From: Synanceia verrucosa
Taxonomy: Eukaryota; Chordata; Actinopteri; Perciformes; Synanceiidae
Length of the DNA: 64,000 nucleotides
NCBI GenBank assembly: GCA_029721515.1
Contig: CM056563.1
Coordinates: 16,993,954-17,057,953, forward strand
Direction: 5' to 3'
This document shows positions 26,301 to 40,900 of the stretch, one piece after another. Under the pieces are notes generated by a model. The model had not been told where the DNA came from and ran no database searches. It saw only the letters and a list, made by a program, of their open reading frames with translations. The translations under genes were made by a program, and so were the position numbers. Numbering within the stretch: the stretch's first letter is position 1; each line of letters begins with the position of its first letter.

Positions 26301-26699
26301 TATATATACGGTACATACATATGTCATATATGGTGTGCATGGTTTTGAGGCAGAGTGTTTCCATGGAAACAGGGAGGGAGTGAAAGAGTTAAGATATTCT
26401 GTGTGTGTGTGTGTGTGTGTGTGCGTGTGCGTGTGTGGGATGACAGTGAAGTGATTTGAGTTCACCTGACATAAACATTCCTGTTCTCATATACACACAC
26501 TTTACACACTCCCACGCACTTTCACCATAATCACTGCAGTGTGGAGTGCTGTGTGCTTGTGTGCGTTTGTTGGTTTGTGTGTTTGTTTGTGTTTAGTTGA
26601 AGGGAGGTGAAATGATTTCACCTGACAGAAACAATGCTGCTTTCTCTCAGTTTCTCTTTTCTGTGCCACACAAACACTGAAGCAGACACACAAAGCCAG

Positions 26700-26742
<43 letters not shown>

Positions 26743-29700
26743 GATCTGACAGGCTGCTGCTGGTGTGTTGTATAGTACCATAGATATAAGCCTTGCATAT
26801 GTTCATGCCTCTCTTTTTTGCCCCTCTCCCCAGAGCTCACTTTCTGAAATGCATGTAATAATATTAATACTATATGTTTGATGTTCCAAGATTCAGTTTG
26901 TATTTGATTATTTAAAGAGTAATAAATAAACAACTGTATTTGACTCTACACAAACTTATTTAAGTTTATTAAATTACCCCTGACATCCTGAAAGAGCCCG
27001 TCGGACAGTTTTTGCTGTGATGTTTATTTGATGTTTATGATGTTTTTATCACTTCCTGATATGCTGGTGTCATTAAGCATTAGCTTAGCTTAGCACAAAG
27101 ACTGGAAGCCGTACATTTTGTTCATTTAATCTAATAATTATCTAAAAGTTGTTGAGAATTTGTGTCTTTGCTTTTGAAATGCAGTGAAGTGGTGAACCTT
27201 TGGTTGGAAAACTGCCTCGGCAGGCAATTTCACTCACTTGCATTCACTTATGTGACCTTGCCCTAATAACATCCTCAAATCTCAGATGGTTGCCTGGTAA
27301 CTGCTCCTAGCCAAGAAAAATCAGTACATAACTATAAATAACTAAATATAGATAAGTATAAAGTTCTTATGCTTGTACAAATCAAACAACAAGGTGCAAC
27401 TTTTTAGTCAGGATTAGAGGACATCTTTGTTAATATTCTTTATGCGAAGAGATTATTTTCGGGAAACATTTTTCCTCAGTCCTGTCATAAAATCATCACA
27501 TCTGTTTTGCTCAAGTGTCTGTCTGCAGCTGATGACTAATGAATGTTCATCTATTTATTTAAACCCTGCTTAGACATTGGCTGCTAGCTGTTCCCTGGCA
27601 GATGATGGATCTGTACAATGACAGTGGGTTTGTCCGGAAAGATGAATGATTTTAGGACAAACTGACATACCATGAAACTTTAATGTTTGAGGAATTGCAT
27701 CATGATATAGATGTACAGGACAAATAAAAGATTTGAGAGCTGCCTCTGACAGATCTTTTTTCAGGAAGCGATGCATGCCTCAGCCAGTCTCTTTCTCTGT
27801 CTTGGACCTCCCTGTTTCCCTCTACAGGTACCTGATGAATGTGACGTTTGAGGGGCGTAATCTGTCGTTTAGCGAGGACGGATACCAGATGCACCCCAAG
27901 CTGGTCATCATTCTGCTCAACAAGGAGAGACAGTGGGACAGGGTGAGGAAGTGTGTGTGTGTGTGTGTGTGCATCTATATTCAGCTGTGTCCTGTAAGTA
28001 CACCACCTGATTGGTTCACGAGTATCTGTCTCTATCTGCATCTCTTATCATCTGATTTTCACTTTTTAGGCATTTTAAGCCCTGAGCTTTATAGGTGCTA
28101 CACTAGATAGCATCAACTCAGCAAAGGTGCCTTTGAGCAATACACCGCAGCACCGGCTCCACAGTGGTGATGCAATGAGAATTCTTGTCTGTTCATTATA
28201 AAAGTTGAGGAAACCATTACATGCTACCCATCATTATCTAATATTTTTTGACAGAATCCTCCCTCCGTTGGCCTGTGCTTCACTCAGAATCTGTTTGCCA
28301 AAAAACATTAGGATTTTCACCAGTGTCTATACTCTGTAATGCATAGCACATGTAAGTGTTCATCTCAATGTCGCGGAAGCAAAGGTAGCATAGAGGATCA
28401 TGCTGTACATAGTTTAAGGCTGCAGAAAAAAAGGCTTATGAAATATGGATGTTTTGCTGCACGTTGAACATTACAAAGGCTTCCACTAAGAAAAGATCTT
28501 TGTAACAGTGAGACCTGCAGAGACTGTGACACTGTGAGGAAGACAGAACTCATGGATGGATGAAAAGGAAAATTTGCCACCTTTTTATCGTGATGATGAT
28601 GATGATTGATTAGTATGTCTAATCCGTGTTGATGGTAAATGTTTTCAGCTGAAGCAGCACATTTCTTAGTGCTTCCATACTGACACAGAAAGCTGAGTTA
28701 TCCTGCTCGTTGAGCTATGACTGTGAGCTGCTGACGGCCGGCCAAAAACAGTGGCGCCTATACTGATGCATGTAATAAAATGAAAACAAAGGGGCACTCT
28801 GTATTATATCCTCTTCAATCCTTTCACTCCTAACCTTTTCACAATAAAAGCCCAACCTAAATTCACTCCCATTTTGCTAAGAAGTTCTCCAGTAAAGCTC
28901 CGTCCAAGCGAAGAGGAAAACTTTCCAGCGCACACAAAGGTCCAGCGACAGCATCCAACAAAAAACACAATTTGAGCAAAGACGCCACCAGTCGGTGTTT
29001 GCTCTCAGCAGCTCAGGTTCTGTAGGGAATTCAGACTTCTCTCCGCTGCATTTCTTCTGGCTTGAATACATATGGCTGAATAACTGAGTCAGCTGAAACA
29101 CTGTAAAATGTACACTGTACATAACATCCTCTGCACTCATATTTTAGGAAACCATTAGCTATGTTGCAATACAAGTGAAGAGAACAAAGAGGTTTCGTTT
29201 TTTGAGCACCATCTAGAGCTCAAACAGCAGCCTGGAGTTCTTCTTTACCACCAACTACATCGGCATCACATGAAATGACGGCACAGTAAGAACGAGCGGT
29301 AAAGAAACTCTGCAGCCATTTTTCACACCATATATTTAACTGGGATAGAAAATCATCAGTTTTCCCTTTAAAATGACACTATTTTACTTTTACAAAACAG
29401 CATATAGGCTGTAGTTGTGACATATTTTGTAGTTCAGTGGTCAAATGGACCTACAAGTGCTCAACAATGCAGTGCTGAACAGACTGAACAAAGAGTGGCA
29501 TAGAGTCATTCTGACAGAGATGATTACCTGGTGGATCTGTGAGTCTGCAGTTTATCTGACATTACATTATATTCCTGTTTATATACAGTCTATGGGATGG
29601 TGGTTTAAGCACAAAACTGTAACTGGGGAGAAGGAAAGTTCAGCTATAAATAACTGTGCTACTACTGTGACTTGACGATTCAGAACCAGTCAAACATCAT

Positions 29701-30426
29701 ATGTGCTCAGTCAGCTTTCTCTAAATAGATGAAGGTCAAAAACTATATTCTATATACAGGTGGATAAATTGATAGAATAGATTCTCTGAGTATGGGTGGA
29801 GGAGAAGGTGGCAGCGCAATCCTGAGTCATATCCAAACCAACAACAACCTTAAATGAACTTGATGCTCAGCTCCACCTGCAAAGTCACCAGCCTGCATCT
29901 GTTTCCTTCTGCTCATCCTCCATTGTGTCTGCGTCCTGCAGTCTGACTCCTTTGACTCTGCCTATTCTTTATTCTCAGTGTTTCCTCTCTTTCTTCTGCC
30001 TCTCTAATCTATATTCTGTCCTCTGATCAGAGAACAAGGTGAATCGCTCCCGTCCCGTCTCCCTCTCTCCTTTCTCTCTTTCTTTTTCCCCTTGCAGTCT
30101 GCTCCACCTCCTCTCTTTCCCTCCACCCTTCCCTCGCTCATGTTTAATTCTTAGCTTGACTTCCAGCTGAACCACTTTTCTAGGATCCTAATGAGTTCCA
30201 GCTCCTACATCCATGCCTCCACTGCACCTTTGAAGTAGTGTGAAGACTCTGTAGTGTCCAGTCCAGTTTACTCCCCTCTGGGCTGATTTTAACCCTTTAC
30301 TCTCCACCTTGCGTTCCATCTCTTCATCCCTGTCTATCCAGACAGAACAAGGCTGCATTGTGCCCCAGAGATACGCAGCTTTAGCTTGACCACTCGAGGC
30401 AGTCTTGGCGAGTTTGTGTTCCCTTG

Positions 30427-30478
<52 letters not shown>

Positions 30479-33400
30479 ATTTACATATTTAACTGACTTT
30501 GCGCCTCAGCTCCCTGTCCTGCTCTCTCTCCCATTACAGTGTGTCCAGTTAGCTCATCATCCATATCCATTTCCACCCTAACCTTTCCTTCGATGAAAGT
30601 GGCCTAGTGGGCTCTTCTAGAGGAAAGGGCACAGGCTCCATGTATGGCTTCATGTCAGCGGCATCTGGGGGAAATTTTGCTAATTAATGACGCTGATTCA
30701 GTGGAGTACACAAGGGCTGGAGGGCCCTCCAGACCTGCAGCTGGACTCTCCTCTGCAGAAGAGGCTGCATTTTGCATCTGAAAGAGCTCAATCTCTCACG
30801 TTCTTTCTCATTTCACTCTGCAAATGTGGTCTCTTCTTCTGTGTTTAATCTCTCCATACACCGTCTCCTCTTGATCTGAATTCTGCTCTTTCCCTGTTTC
30901 AGTCTCGTCCTTCCCGTTAACCTTGTTCTCGTTCTCTCCTCTGGGTCTCACTCCTCTGCTCACCTCTCTCCCCACTTACATGCTACATCACTGGATTCAC
31001 TTATACCTTTCATTATCAGGCATGAAATGCTCCTGTCTATTTGTTACATTATTGCTGTTTTATTGATAGATGGACTAATCACAGTTTAAAAAAAAAATAG
31101 AAAATGAGGCAATAAAATCCATATTCATGATGTGTTTCGGCTGTTTGGAAGAGCAGAGCTGCAGTTGTTTTTGATGGACTGGACTCATTGCAGCGTGGAA
31201 TTTAATCTGAATTCTTTTTTTTTTTAATTGGATACCTGTGCAGTGATTCATTTCATGTTTGTATTTGGCTGTTATTTTTGTTATCATTGAACTGATGAGC
31301 CATATGTCCAGACTGTGAGTCTCCATGATTGCACTGAACTTCCTGGTAAAACACTGAGTCTGTAATTTGAATCTAAATGTCCCTGCAGGTGGGTAAATGG
31401 GAGAACGGTTCCCTGTCCATGAAATACCACGTGTGGCCTCGCTATGAACTATATGGAGGGGCAGCGACCAGGGAGGATGACCACCTGTCCATCGTGACGT
31501 TGGAGGAGGCTCCGTTCGTCATTGTGGAAGACGTGGATCCGCTTAGCGGGACCTGCATGAGGAACACTGTTCCCTGCCGGAAACAGATCAAAACACTGTG
31601 AGAATTTCACCTCAGATTTTCCATAAGACTCAGAGAGAAAGGGGGGTGTCATGAAGAAAAAATATATTCATCAAGTATTTGATATTTGTGAACACATCCT
31701 CACAGATCCACCTACTGCAGAACGGACCAAAGTAGAAATTACAAAAGAAAACGCAGCTTAATTTTTGCCTGTGAATTATGTTAATTTCCCACGACAGCTT
31801 TACAGAGCCAGAGGTAGAATCAGTTCCCTCATCATCGGTGACAGCCATGTACACTAAATCACGACCACAATTAAGAATTTATGCCAATTCAGATTTCATA
31901 TTTGATTAAATCTTTATCTATCTGACAACCTACCTGTCTGTGTGTCTCTGCAGCAATCAGACGAAGGATTCAGGGATCTACATAAAGCGCTGCTGTAAAG
32001 GATTCTGCATTGACATCCTGAAGAAGATTGCCAAGAGTGTGAAGTTCACCTACGACCTGTACCTGGTCACTAACGGCAAACACGGCAAGAAGATCAATGG
32101 AACGTGGAACGGCATGGTGGGAGAGGTGAGCAGACCTCCACCGTGTCTTTCCATGCCTCCGCCTGTCTTTTGCTTGTAGTTTGGCAGCCCGCGCTGTCAG
32201 TTATTTTCTCTAATGTATTTGGCGGATATATACGAGCACATGAATCTGAAAGCCTCCTAAATGTTCAGTCAGTGGAAAGCTGCTGGGTTTTGCAGGTCAA
32301 CAAGCAAAGCCTCTTTGTGCTTGTCGTGGTCACGCATGTGTAAATGACATGACAGACTCATTAGTAGTTTGTTGGCAGTGTGCAAATGAAGATTGCACCT
32401 AATTCACACTCTGCAAACACCATCTTATCATTATGGATGCTGCCGCTGTTTAAAAGGCGGCATTAAGACATTTGGGCTATCAGAGGATTGCAAAGAGACA
32501 TCGCCAGATTTGGCAATGAGTCAGGCAAAGAAAGGAGAATAACTTCTTTCTCTCCGCTTGAGGCAGAAAATTCAGCGATTACAAAACAGGCTTTGTTGCA
32601 TGTATTCAACAATGTATTCAACAATTTGTATAGGAGAATAAAAAGAAAGAAAGAAACATTTAAATTTCTCCCCAAAAACTATTGATCTCATTTTAAACCA
32701 CTTTTGGATACTTACAGGTAGTGATTTATTTTTGACCTTGTGCAGTTTTAAAGTCCATGAATTTTAGAGCCTTTTCATTTCATGAACCGCCCTGAAAGAA
32801 GTAGTTTCATTAGAATGATAATAGCTCTCTTTTTCAGTATGTTTGTTGGCCAAAAATGATGAATTTCGTCTCATTTGAATTCAGAGAGCTGGTTAAAATT
32901 GAACACATTGGAAATTTAGAAGTCTTTTAACAGTTGCCAGCTGAGTTGTTTAAAATTTTTACCACTGCAAAATAAAATTTGTATATATGTGCTTGGACAC
33001 TATGAATAAGACAGAGCTACAGTATGTGTATAATGTTGGTTTTTGAGGTGGAAAAAGTCAAAGGGTAGATGCAGCTACAGTCTGTGTTCAGCTCTTTGTG
33101 CCCTATGAACAGAGCTATATTTAGCTTCCATAGGAGCTGTACCTGAAGGGTTCATTTCCTCTCTGAGGGGTGTTTTCATACATTGAATTATGAGCTTTCT
33201 TTCCGGGTCAACCATCTGCCCGACAGGCCTAACGCTTAACGTCAGACGGGCTAAGCACCTCACACAAAGGTGTGTACAGTTCAGCCAGCTGCAACAATTC
33301 ACTCCTAAACATCCGCTAATCGACATTGGACCCACGGTAAGGTCGTTGTCAGTTCTCATACTTCAACGTATAAGAGCGAGCTGCTCTCGTGCTGTCTGAC

Positions 33401-33782
33401 TTTTTGTTAATGAAGCAAAAGGCAAACGGATCGATAGTAGCTCAAAGGTCGCAGGTTGAAAACACGCTCATGCGTGGACACTTAACTTTGAACGACCTTC
33501 AGAAGTCACAGACTTCAGAAGCTGACGCTTCAATTTTTTTCATACCATGAAACTTTTGCTATTCAATTTACGTTAAAGCTGACCCATTTACTCTATTATG
33601 TAACGCCTTTTAAGTTGTCCGGCCAGTGTCTTTAGTGGGCACTGAGCTGTGAGCGTGTTCACCTGTAATAAACTCTATCGCCAGACTAAAAGCGCTGTAA
33701 TGTGCTGTCTCCTTCTCACCTCCACAGATGAATGGTCATTAGGGGAGGGGAGGGGTGAATTCATCACTGCAGCACCCCCCAA

Positions 33783-33817
<35 letters not shown>

Positions 33818-33950
33818 AGGCTTATGCATGAACGATCACAGATGTAAAAGAATGCATGCATGATTGCGGACACATGGACACGGACAGGCATATGGACTGT
33901 TTCAATATGTGCACAGAGAGGACACACTCGTAGTGTGAATTTATTTCGCT

Positions 33951-33982
<32 letters not shown>

Positions 33983-36900
33983 CACACACTGGCTTAGACA
34001 CACTCTTCACCGTATATCTGCTGTATCTAACAAAACCAACACGTGTCCTTCTCCACTTGGAACAAAGCCAAACTACAGTATATCTCACGGCCTTAATTGA
34101 CCGAAATCTGGACTGATGCTGACACACACACACACACACACACACGCACCAGGACGTGCCTTTGCACACTCCTAATCACTTATGGAGATCACTGAGGGCC
34201 TTTATACAATTTTCCACAGCTTGGAAAGAACAAAGACCAGAAAGTAATGAATAAAAAATAATCAATGGCCGACGTTTTGTCATAACTCGATTCTGGCAGT
34301 CCCTGTCAGATTTCATGGGCTGCATTGACTTGTGCTGCCCCTAATACTCCTAATCTCAAATATTAGAGGCAATACACTTGATTACATGAGTTTGGCCTTG
34401 CTAGCGGAGTCACGTAAAGACACACACACACACACACACACACATTGGCTGAGACACAAACGCAGATCCTCGCTCACTCATTCTCAATAACACCCACATG
34501 GGTCACTTTCATAACATGGAGAGAGCAAGTCGTAGGAGGGAGATGGAGAGAGCGAGTAGAGAGAGAGGAAGTGAGTACACTGCTGGATGGACTCGCTCTT
34601 TTCCCCAAGGAGGCATTCACACATTCAGGCACGAACACACACACGCATACACACATAAGTTAACATGCACACCCATAAGTACACGATGACAGAACAAACA
34701 AGATTACCAACTAACAATTGCACACACATACAAACACACGGTAGAAGACATAGACACAAGACATAATGTGATAAGATAAGATTAGATAAAACTTTATTTA
34801 TCCAGAAGGAAATTCTTGTGAACAGATACAATTCAAAATGTACATACAGTGCACAATAGTGCAGAGAAACAATATAAAAACACTATAAGATAAGTTATGG
34901 AGTATAAGAGCAATGAAAAACACTAAGTAAGTAAGTTAGTGGTGCTCATAAGATAACATGATGTACTGTTATTGAAGAGTGAGAGGTAGAGGTAGAGAGA
35001 GAGAGGGGGTTTCAGGTGGATGATTTGGTAAACTCCCTGTGTCGTTCTCAGTCTGTGGCTGAAGGAGCTCCTGCAGGAGTCCAGTATGTGATGGAGAGGG
35101 TGATGGAGAGGGTGGGGGTCATTGTCCACGATGCAGATGTGTGTGTTCTTCACTTCACAGGTTGGCTCCCTCTTCTTTCTCTCTGTCTTTTTCCCTTTAT
35201 GACTCACTCATATGGACACACACACTCTCACACTCTAACGCTGAAGCACTCGCTGGAGCTTTGACTCACACAGTCACTTATTAACTCAGTGAGACAGTCT
35301 CGTCCCACTTTACACCTGTGCTGTAGGGCTGTAAAATTTGGGGCTAAATATACTACCTGTGCAGAGGCACTGACGGGAGGGAGGAGAGGCATTGGGGCGG
35401 CTATTTCAAGCAGCCATGACCCACAGTGGTAACCCACTTTCTGCTTCCTTCTGTCTGTCTTTCTGTCCCTTGGCGAGCATCACGAGTGTCCACTCCATGT
35501 GCAATGTCCTCCTGTCTCTAATGTCTCCAGTCTCATTTTCTTTTCTTCACTTTGCTCACTCTGATTCCTTCCCCACTTTTATAATGCAACCACTTTACCT
35601 CAAACCGGTCTGTTCTGCTATCATGTCACATTTGATTTCCTCAAAATACTTTTGGACAAAGAATGGAAAAAGTGCTGCCACATGCTTTATGCATGTTGAG
35701 CAACCCTTTTATTCAGATCAAAGTTGTTGCTGAATCGCACAGCGGTCATGTTAAAAATGTCTATTTGGACATGTTCGACAACGGAGTATCAGTGTAAAGT
35801 GATGCGTCGAGACAGAAGCTATTACCTGCGGGTTATAAGGGCCGAGACTAAAACCTGGTGTTTACTTTTGACATATTAGCTTGTTGAAGAAGCCCAGTCA
35901 CTCACTGATGACTCATTCACATTCATTCATTCATCAAGTGAAATAAGAATAGAGTCAACAACAAAATGGACAAAGAAATGCAAAAAGCTATTCAGAATGT
36001 TAAAATATCCACCTTTGTAGCACATTAACAAGAATCACCCACATTTGGAAAGCCTCCCAGCACAATCGCCTTCAAATGAACTGATAAGCTATTTGTATTA
36101 CCTCCAAGGAGGTTATGTTTTCACCTGGGTTTGTTTATTTGTTGGTTTGTTGGTTTGCAAAATAACTCAAAAAGTTATGGACGGATTTTGATGAAATTTT
36201 CAGGATTGGTCAGAAGTGGCCGAAGTTAAAACTGATTAATTTTTGGTGGTGATCAGATCTGATTCAAGGTGATCAAGGTGAAATGAAAGGTCATAGTAAT
36301 GTATGGGAGATTTCACATATTTCTGAACGCTCAGGGTGTACAATTTTCAGCCAATCGTCACCTAATTTGGTTTATAAACTAATATAGGAATCCAAAAGTC
36401 ACAGATTCATTTTGGTCAAGATCAGTAAAAGGTCAAGGTCACCAAGGTCATATTGGTGGTGTTTTTAACCATAACTTCATGAAGGAAGGAGCTAGAGCTA
36501 GAAAAATCAAATTCAAATGTGACAAAATATAAAATAGAGAAAAAATAAAAAGTACATGATATTAATGTGAATACAATGTTAAATGTGGGTTTCAAGGTGC
36601 ATCAAAATCAACAGATTCACTCTTAGGCGTTGTGGACTTGTAGGAGTGTACGCTCTCTCAGAATGCTGCCTTGGTGGAGGTCTGCACTCTTTGAGTGCTT
36701 TTCTAGTTTAATGCTGTGTTCTTTTTGACTATGAGCTATTCTTAACCATCTTGATTGAATTTAGTCCTTTGAATGTTTTTGTTGCCACGACACAAAACAA
36801 GACATTTGCCCTCAGGGGAAAGATTTACTGGATAATAGAGTGGTGTTTCATAACAGATGCTCTTTCTGTTTCTCTTTCTCCACCGTCTCTAGGTGGTGTT

Positions 36901-37892
36901 AAAAAACGCTCACATGGCGGTCGGCTCCTTGACCATCAATGAGGAGAGGTCAGAGGTCATTGACTTCTCCGTCCCCTTCATCGAGACGGGCATCAGCGTC
37001 ATGGTCTCCCGTAGCAACGGCACAGTTTCACCCTCTGCCTTCTTAGGTGAGGGGCACAGAAGATTTCAGGATGGGCTGATGGAAAAACAGCGTCTTGGAG
37101 GATCATTAGAATTTCTACAGGTTGCTGGGGAATAAAAAAAAATCAGCTATTACTAATGACTTTGTCACTCACATACCATAGTTATTAAGTCTGTTCTACC
37201 AGATTTTGCTGAAGTGCTGAAGTTTTGCAAGAAGGATATACAATGCAGAGGAGAGTAATCAGATTCTTCTTTTGCCTTTTCACCAGCCCTCCTGACAGAT
37301 TTAGCGTACTGTGTACCTTTGTCAGGTCATCCACATCCATAGAAGTTGAATTAATAGTGATTTCATGGACACAGAAGTTTCAATGTGTTTGTATGATGAG
37401 GAGGTAGACTGGAGGACATGATAATATGGCTAACTGTTTATTTATTCTCTCTTTTGCTCCCTGTCTCTTTGCCCTCTTACATTTCCCACTCCTACTCCAT
37501 TTCTCTGGCTTCCTCCTCTCAATCTGGTGCTCCATATTTGCATATCTCTCTTGCCCTCTCTCACTTCATTCTCTCCCTCTGTCTCTCTCTCTCTCTCTCC
37601 CACCGCCATCTTTTTTTTTACTCCCTCTGTGTCCTTCGTCTCTTCCTCGTCTTCTGCTCTCCTAATCTCTGTCCGTCCACGCTCCTCTCCCTCAATCCCT
37701 CGTCTCCCTTCATCTTTCCCTCTTCTCTCTTCCCTCTCTCGCCCTCCAGAGCCCTTCAGCGCAGATGTGTGGGTGATGATGTTCGTGATGCTGCTGCTGG
37801 TGTCAGCAATAGCCGTGTTTATATTCGAGTACTTCAGCCCTGTGGGCTACAACCGCTGTCTGGCTGACGGCAAAGGTGAAAGGCTTCTTCTC

Positions 37893-37930
<38 letters not shown>

Positions 37931-40900
37931 CATGGTACCTGTTGGGGGGGCTGCACTTGTTTGAGGATATGGATGCAGACATTTTCTCCTCTGGTTTTCC
38001 AGCCTCACTGCCTCCCCTCATATCTCTTTTTTCGCTCAGAACACACCAGATGGGAGGGCACGCTTAGGTTGAATTAACCGGAGAAATTATTCCGTTGCGA
38101 CATGTGGCAAAAGTGACATACTACCTTGGAGTTAGAGTTTGGATTTTTTTTAGCACTCTGCAGCAAATATGCTTTGTAGGAAATGTCCAGATTACATTTC
38201 TATGACAATAACTTGTTCACAGTGAGTGTGTCATGGTTTGTGGTCATCAGATCAAGGTGTTGTTTTAAAAAGGCAACAATGATTTGAAACACAAGATGTA
38301 TCATTTTAAAATATTCAGAATTAACCACAAGTTATCCAACTCCACCTCCTCCCCACGGTGCCTGTGCAGGTGTAGAAGAAATACTCAGATAACAAACATA
38401 AAAATACCCCTTTAAAAGTCCTTTTTTTAATATTTTACTGAAGTATTCAAAAGTACAGAAATATTGTCTGGAAAAATGACTCAAAGTATTAAAAGTAGAA
38501 GTACTTATTTTGCTGAAAATGACACCTGTGACTGATTTACTTTCTTAAGTAAATAGATGTGTGACATTAAGTGACATAATGTGCAGCGAGCAGGTCATTT
38601 TTATGAAATAAACCCCTTTGTGTTTACATACTGCATGTTACATTATCAGATTGTTTATGATGCTGATGTATGAATACTTATGATTTTAGTGGTTAGGCTG
38701 TTTGAGATGGGGCTAGTTTGATTTGGCCTACTATTAGATGTGACTGTATTACCGCACAGTTAGGTAGTTCACATAATTGAATAGGATAGAAGAAAGAACC
38801 AAGTCTTAGACTGAATCACCCAACACATTCCCTGGATAAAAAAACATGGACAGTGAACCCATGACAGGCAGCAGTTATGTAGCAAATTACTAGTAAGTAA
38901 GCACATTTTGTGGGTGACAAGCTGCCTTTTGATAAGCAGAAAAGATGTGCAGCGGATTTGAAAACCACATTTCTAACAAACATGCTAATTTATCTGCTTT
39001 AGAGATGCCTCTAATTATACTTTGTCCCTTTCTTGTTGCATCAAGCTACCATTTGCACGAATAAATATAATGATTAACGTGGATGTTGGTAGCTCGTAAA
39101 CACTCCAGCACTTCCTCGTGCTTGGTTGCGTGTCGGCTTTACTTTCTGATTTTCTGAATAGCGTCTGAATAGGAGCGTGTGAGATTATCACCAACACATG
39201 AAGGCAGTATAATGATTTTGCCGATGAAAACAATCTGATGGCAGAATCCAAATCAAGCCAAGAGCTATCTGTCTGTCAAACTCAATTCAAAGAGGAATAA
39301 AAATGCTTTCATCTTTGCTGGTAAAGTCAGCGGATGAGGATGCAAAGTGGTGTGTTCGATGAGTAATGCTCCAACTAGTCATTTGCACAAACAGGGAAGC
39401 GGGTACAACTTTGCAGGTTAATGCTTTCTGTACCGCTGCAGATGTACAAATTGTCTTACAGACAGAGACACAGACAAACAGTGCAGGCCGCCCCCACATA
39501 CAGACAAGCTGTCCTCGCTGACCCAATGACTTCATTCTCCTCTTCCTCCTCCTCTTCCTCCTCCTCGCTGCTCTCTTTTCATCATGCACAGGTGTGTCTC
39601 ACTGCCTGAGCTTCAACACACCTCTAGCGCTGCATTCGTTTAAATATTTCCCAAAATCATGTGTCAGCTCTGACAGCATGGGGCTAGTTTAGTCTTAGAT
39701 CCCCCTTCAGCCAAAACATAAAAAAATCAATGTCTTCCCACAACTCTATCTCTGATGTGGCTATATATAGACAATGGCTATCTTTTTCCATTCCTCTCAT
39801 CCCTCATCATGTTGTGAAGAAGATGTACTCCTCCCTAAAGCGCTGTTCTCTTCTGTGCGCCTCCTTGTTTTATCTGCTTGTAGCGCAGTGGGAGTTTGGT
39901 ACCACGAAGAGCGCAGATCGAAATTTGGGCTCAAAGGATTCGACGCAATAATGTATCAATGGCCTGACTGCAGATTTGTAACGTCTCTGTCCGATTCATT
40001 TAAACCAACTGTCTTCACAAACTTCACAAAGGAGATATTTGGCAGGATAAAGTCAGTTTGCCCACGAACAAAAGCCCCATGCAACAATACACACCCACAC
40101 GCTTGCACACACACTCTCTCTCGTTCTCTCTCACACACTCACACATGCCCACACAGACATTACCAACCAACTGCTTAACGCAGCATAATGTTATGAACCA
40201 GTCTGCTGCCAGCTCAAGGGTGAATTGGACCAGCACACTTCCTAACTTCCTAACATTCATATGTGTGTGATATGCTGTGTACAGTATGTACACTTAACAA
40301 AAATATAAAAAAAACACTTTTTTTTTTCTTTTTGCTGCCATTTTTCACAAGATCTAAATATTTTACTGAAGCGCACAAAAGAATTATTTTTGTCGAATTT
40401 TAATGGACAAATTTGTTGTGTGTGGCGTTTCAAGATGCTGATTAAACAGCACGATTATTACAGAAGTGAGCCTTAGGCTGATCACAATAAACAGCCACAC
40501 TCTAAAATGTGCAGTTTTATCTTGACAGGAGATTTTTAATAGTCGCTCTAAACTGTGGATTTCACATGACTAGGACAATGCATATTTTTTGGTCAAGATT
40601 CATCTATGAAGAAAACACGCCACTCGAATGGGTTGAAATGATGAACTGCAGTCAGGTCAAGACCCTTTTATGAGGTTGTCCTAAATGCTAAGGTGTAATG
40701 TGTGTAACAGGTATAATGTTCACCATGTTCATCAGCTTAGTTTAACCAAAGATGCTCCGTAACAAATATGACTCTTTAAAAAACACTGCCAATTTGTTGT
40801 TTGAAACGGTTCACACTTCCTCTGGCTTAAGTGGACGTGATCATGGTATGTAAGCTAGACACAAGGAACAGCTTGTGTATGCTTGGAATATGATTTTATA

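Larger units (their letters stand above)
17219..27827 (+). other. grin2b intron, 10.6 kb, repeat-rich
   Basis: Starts gtgagt and ends cctctacag. It carries a TTAGCTTAGC-repeat copy (17320-17592), a terminal-inverted-repeat element (18588-19240), a LINE tail (19260-19825), two further transposon relics (21314-21991 and 22028-22604), another TTAGCTTAGC copy (27076-27320) and alternating purine-pyrimidine tracts near 26.3 and 26.7 kb. I see no gene in 22610-26250. Confidence 0.9.
27943..31388 (+). other. grin2b intron, 3.4 kb
   Basis: Starts gtgagg and ends ccctgcag. It holds two TG tracts (27951-27971 and 30428-30477), a small GAT run near 28590 and pyrimidine-rich sequence at 29940-30130 and 30770-31000. 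No gene is recognised. Confidence 0.9.
32126..36892 (+). other. grin2b intron, 4.8 kb
   Basis: Starts gtgagc and ends tctctag. It contains CA tracts between 33784 and 34444, a LINE 3' tail in reverse orientation (about 34760-35175) and a Helitron-like element (36098-36706). The stretch 33060-33560 is richer in CpG than its surroundings and may be an unrecognised old insertion. Confidence 0.9.

Noticed and set aside
37418..37749. Serine- and leucine-rich open frames upstream of the M1 exon
   Set aside because: They are translations of the long pyrimidine tract before the acceptor.
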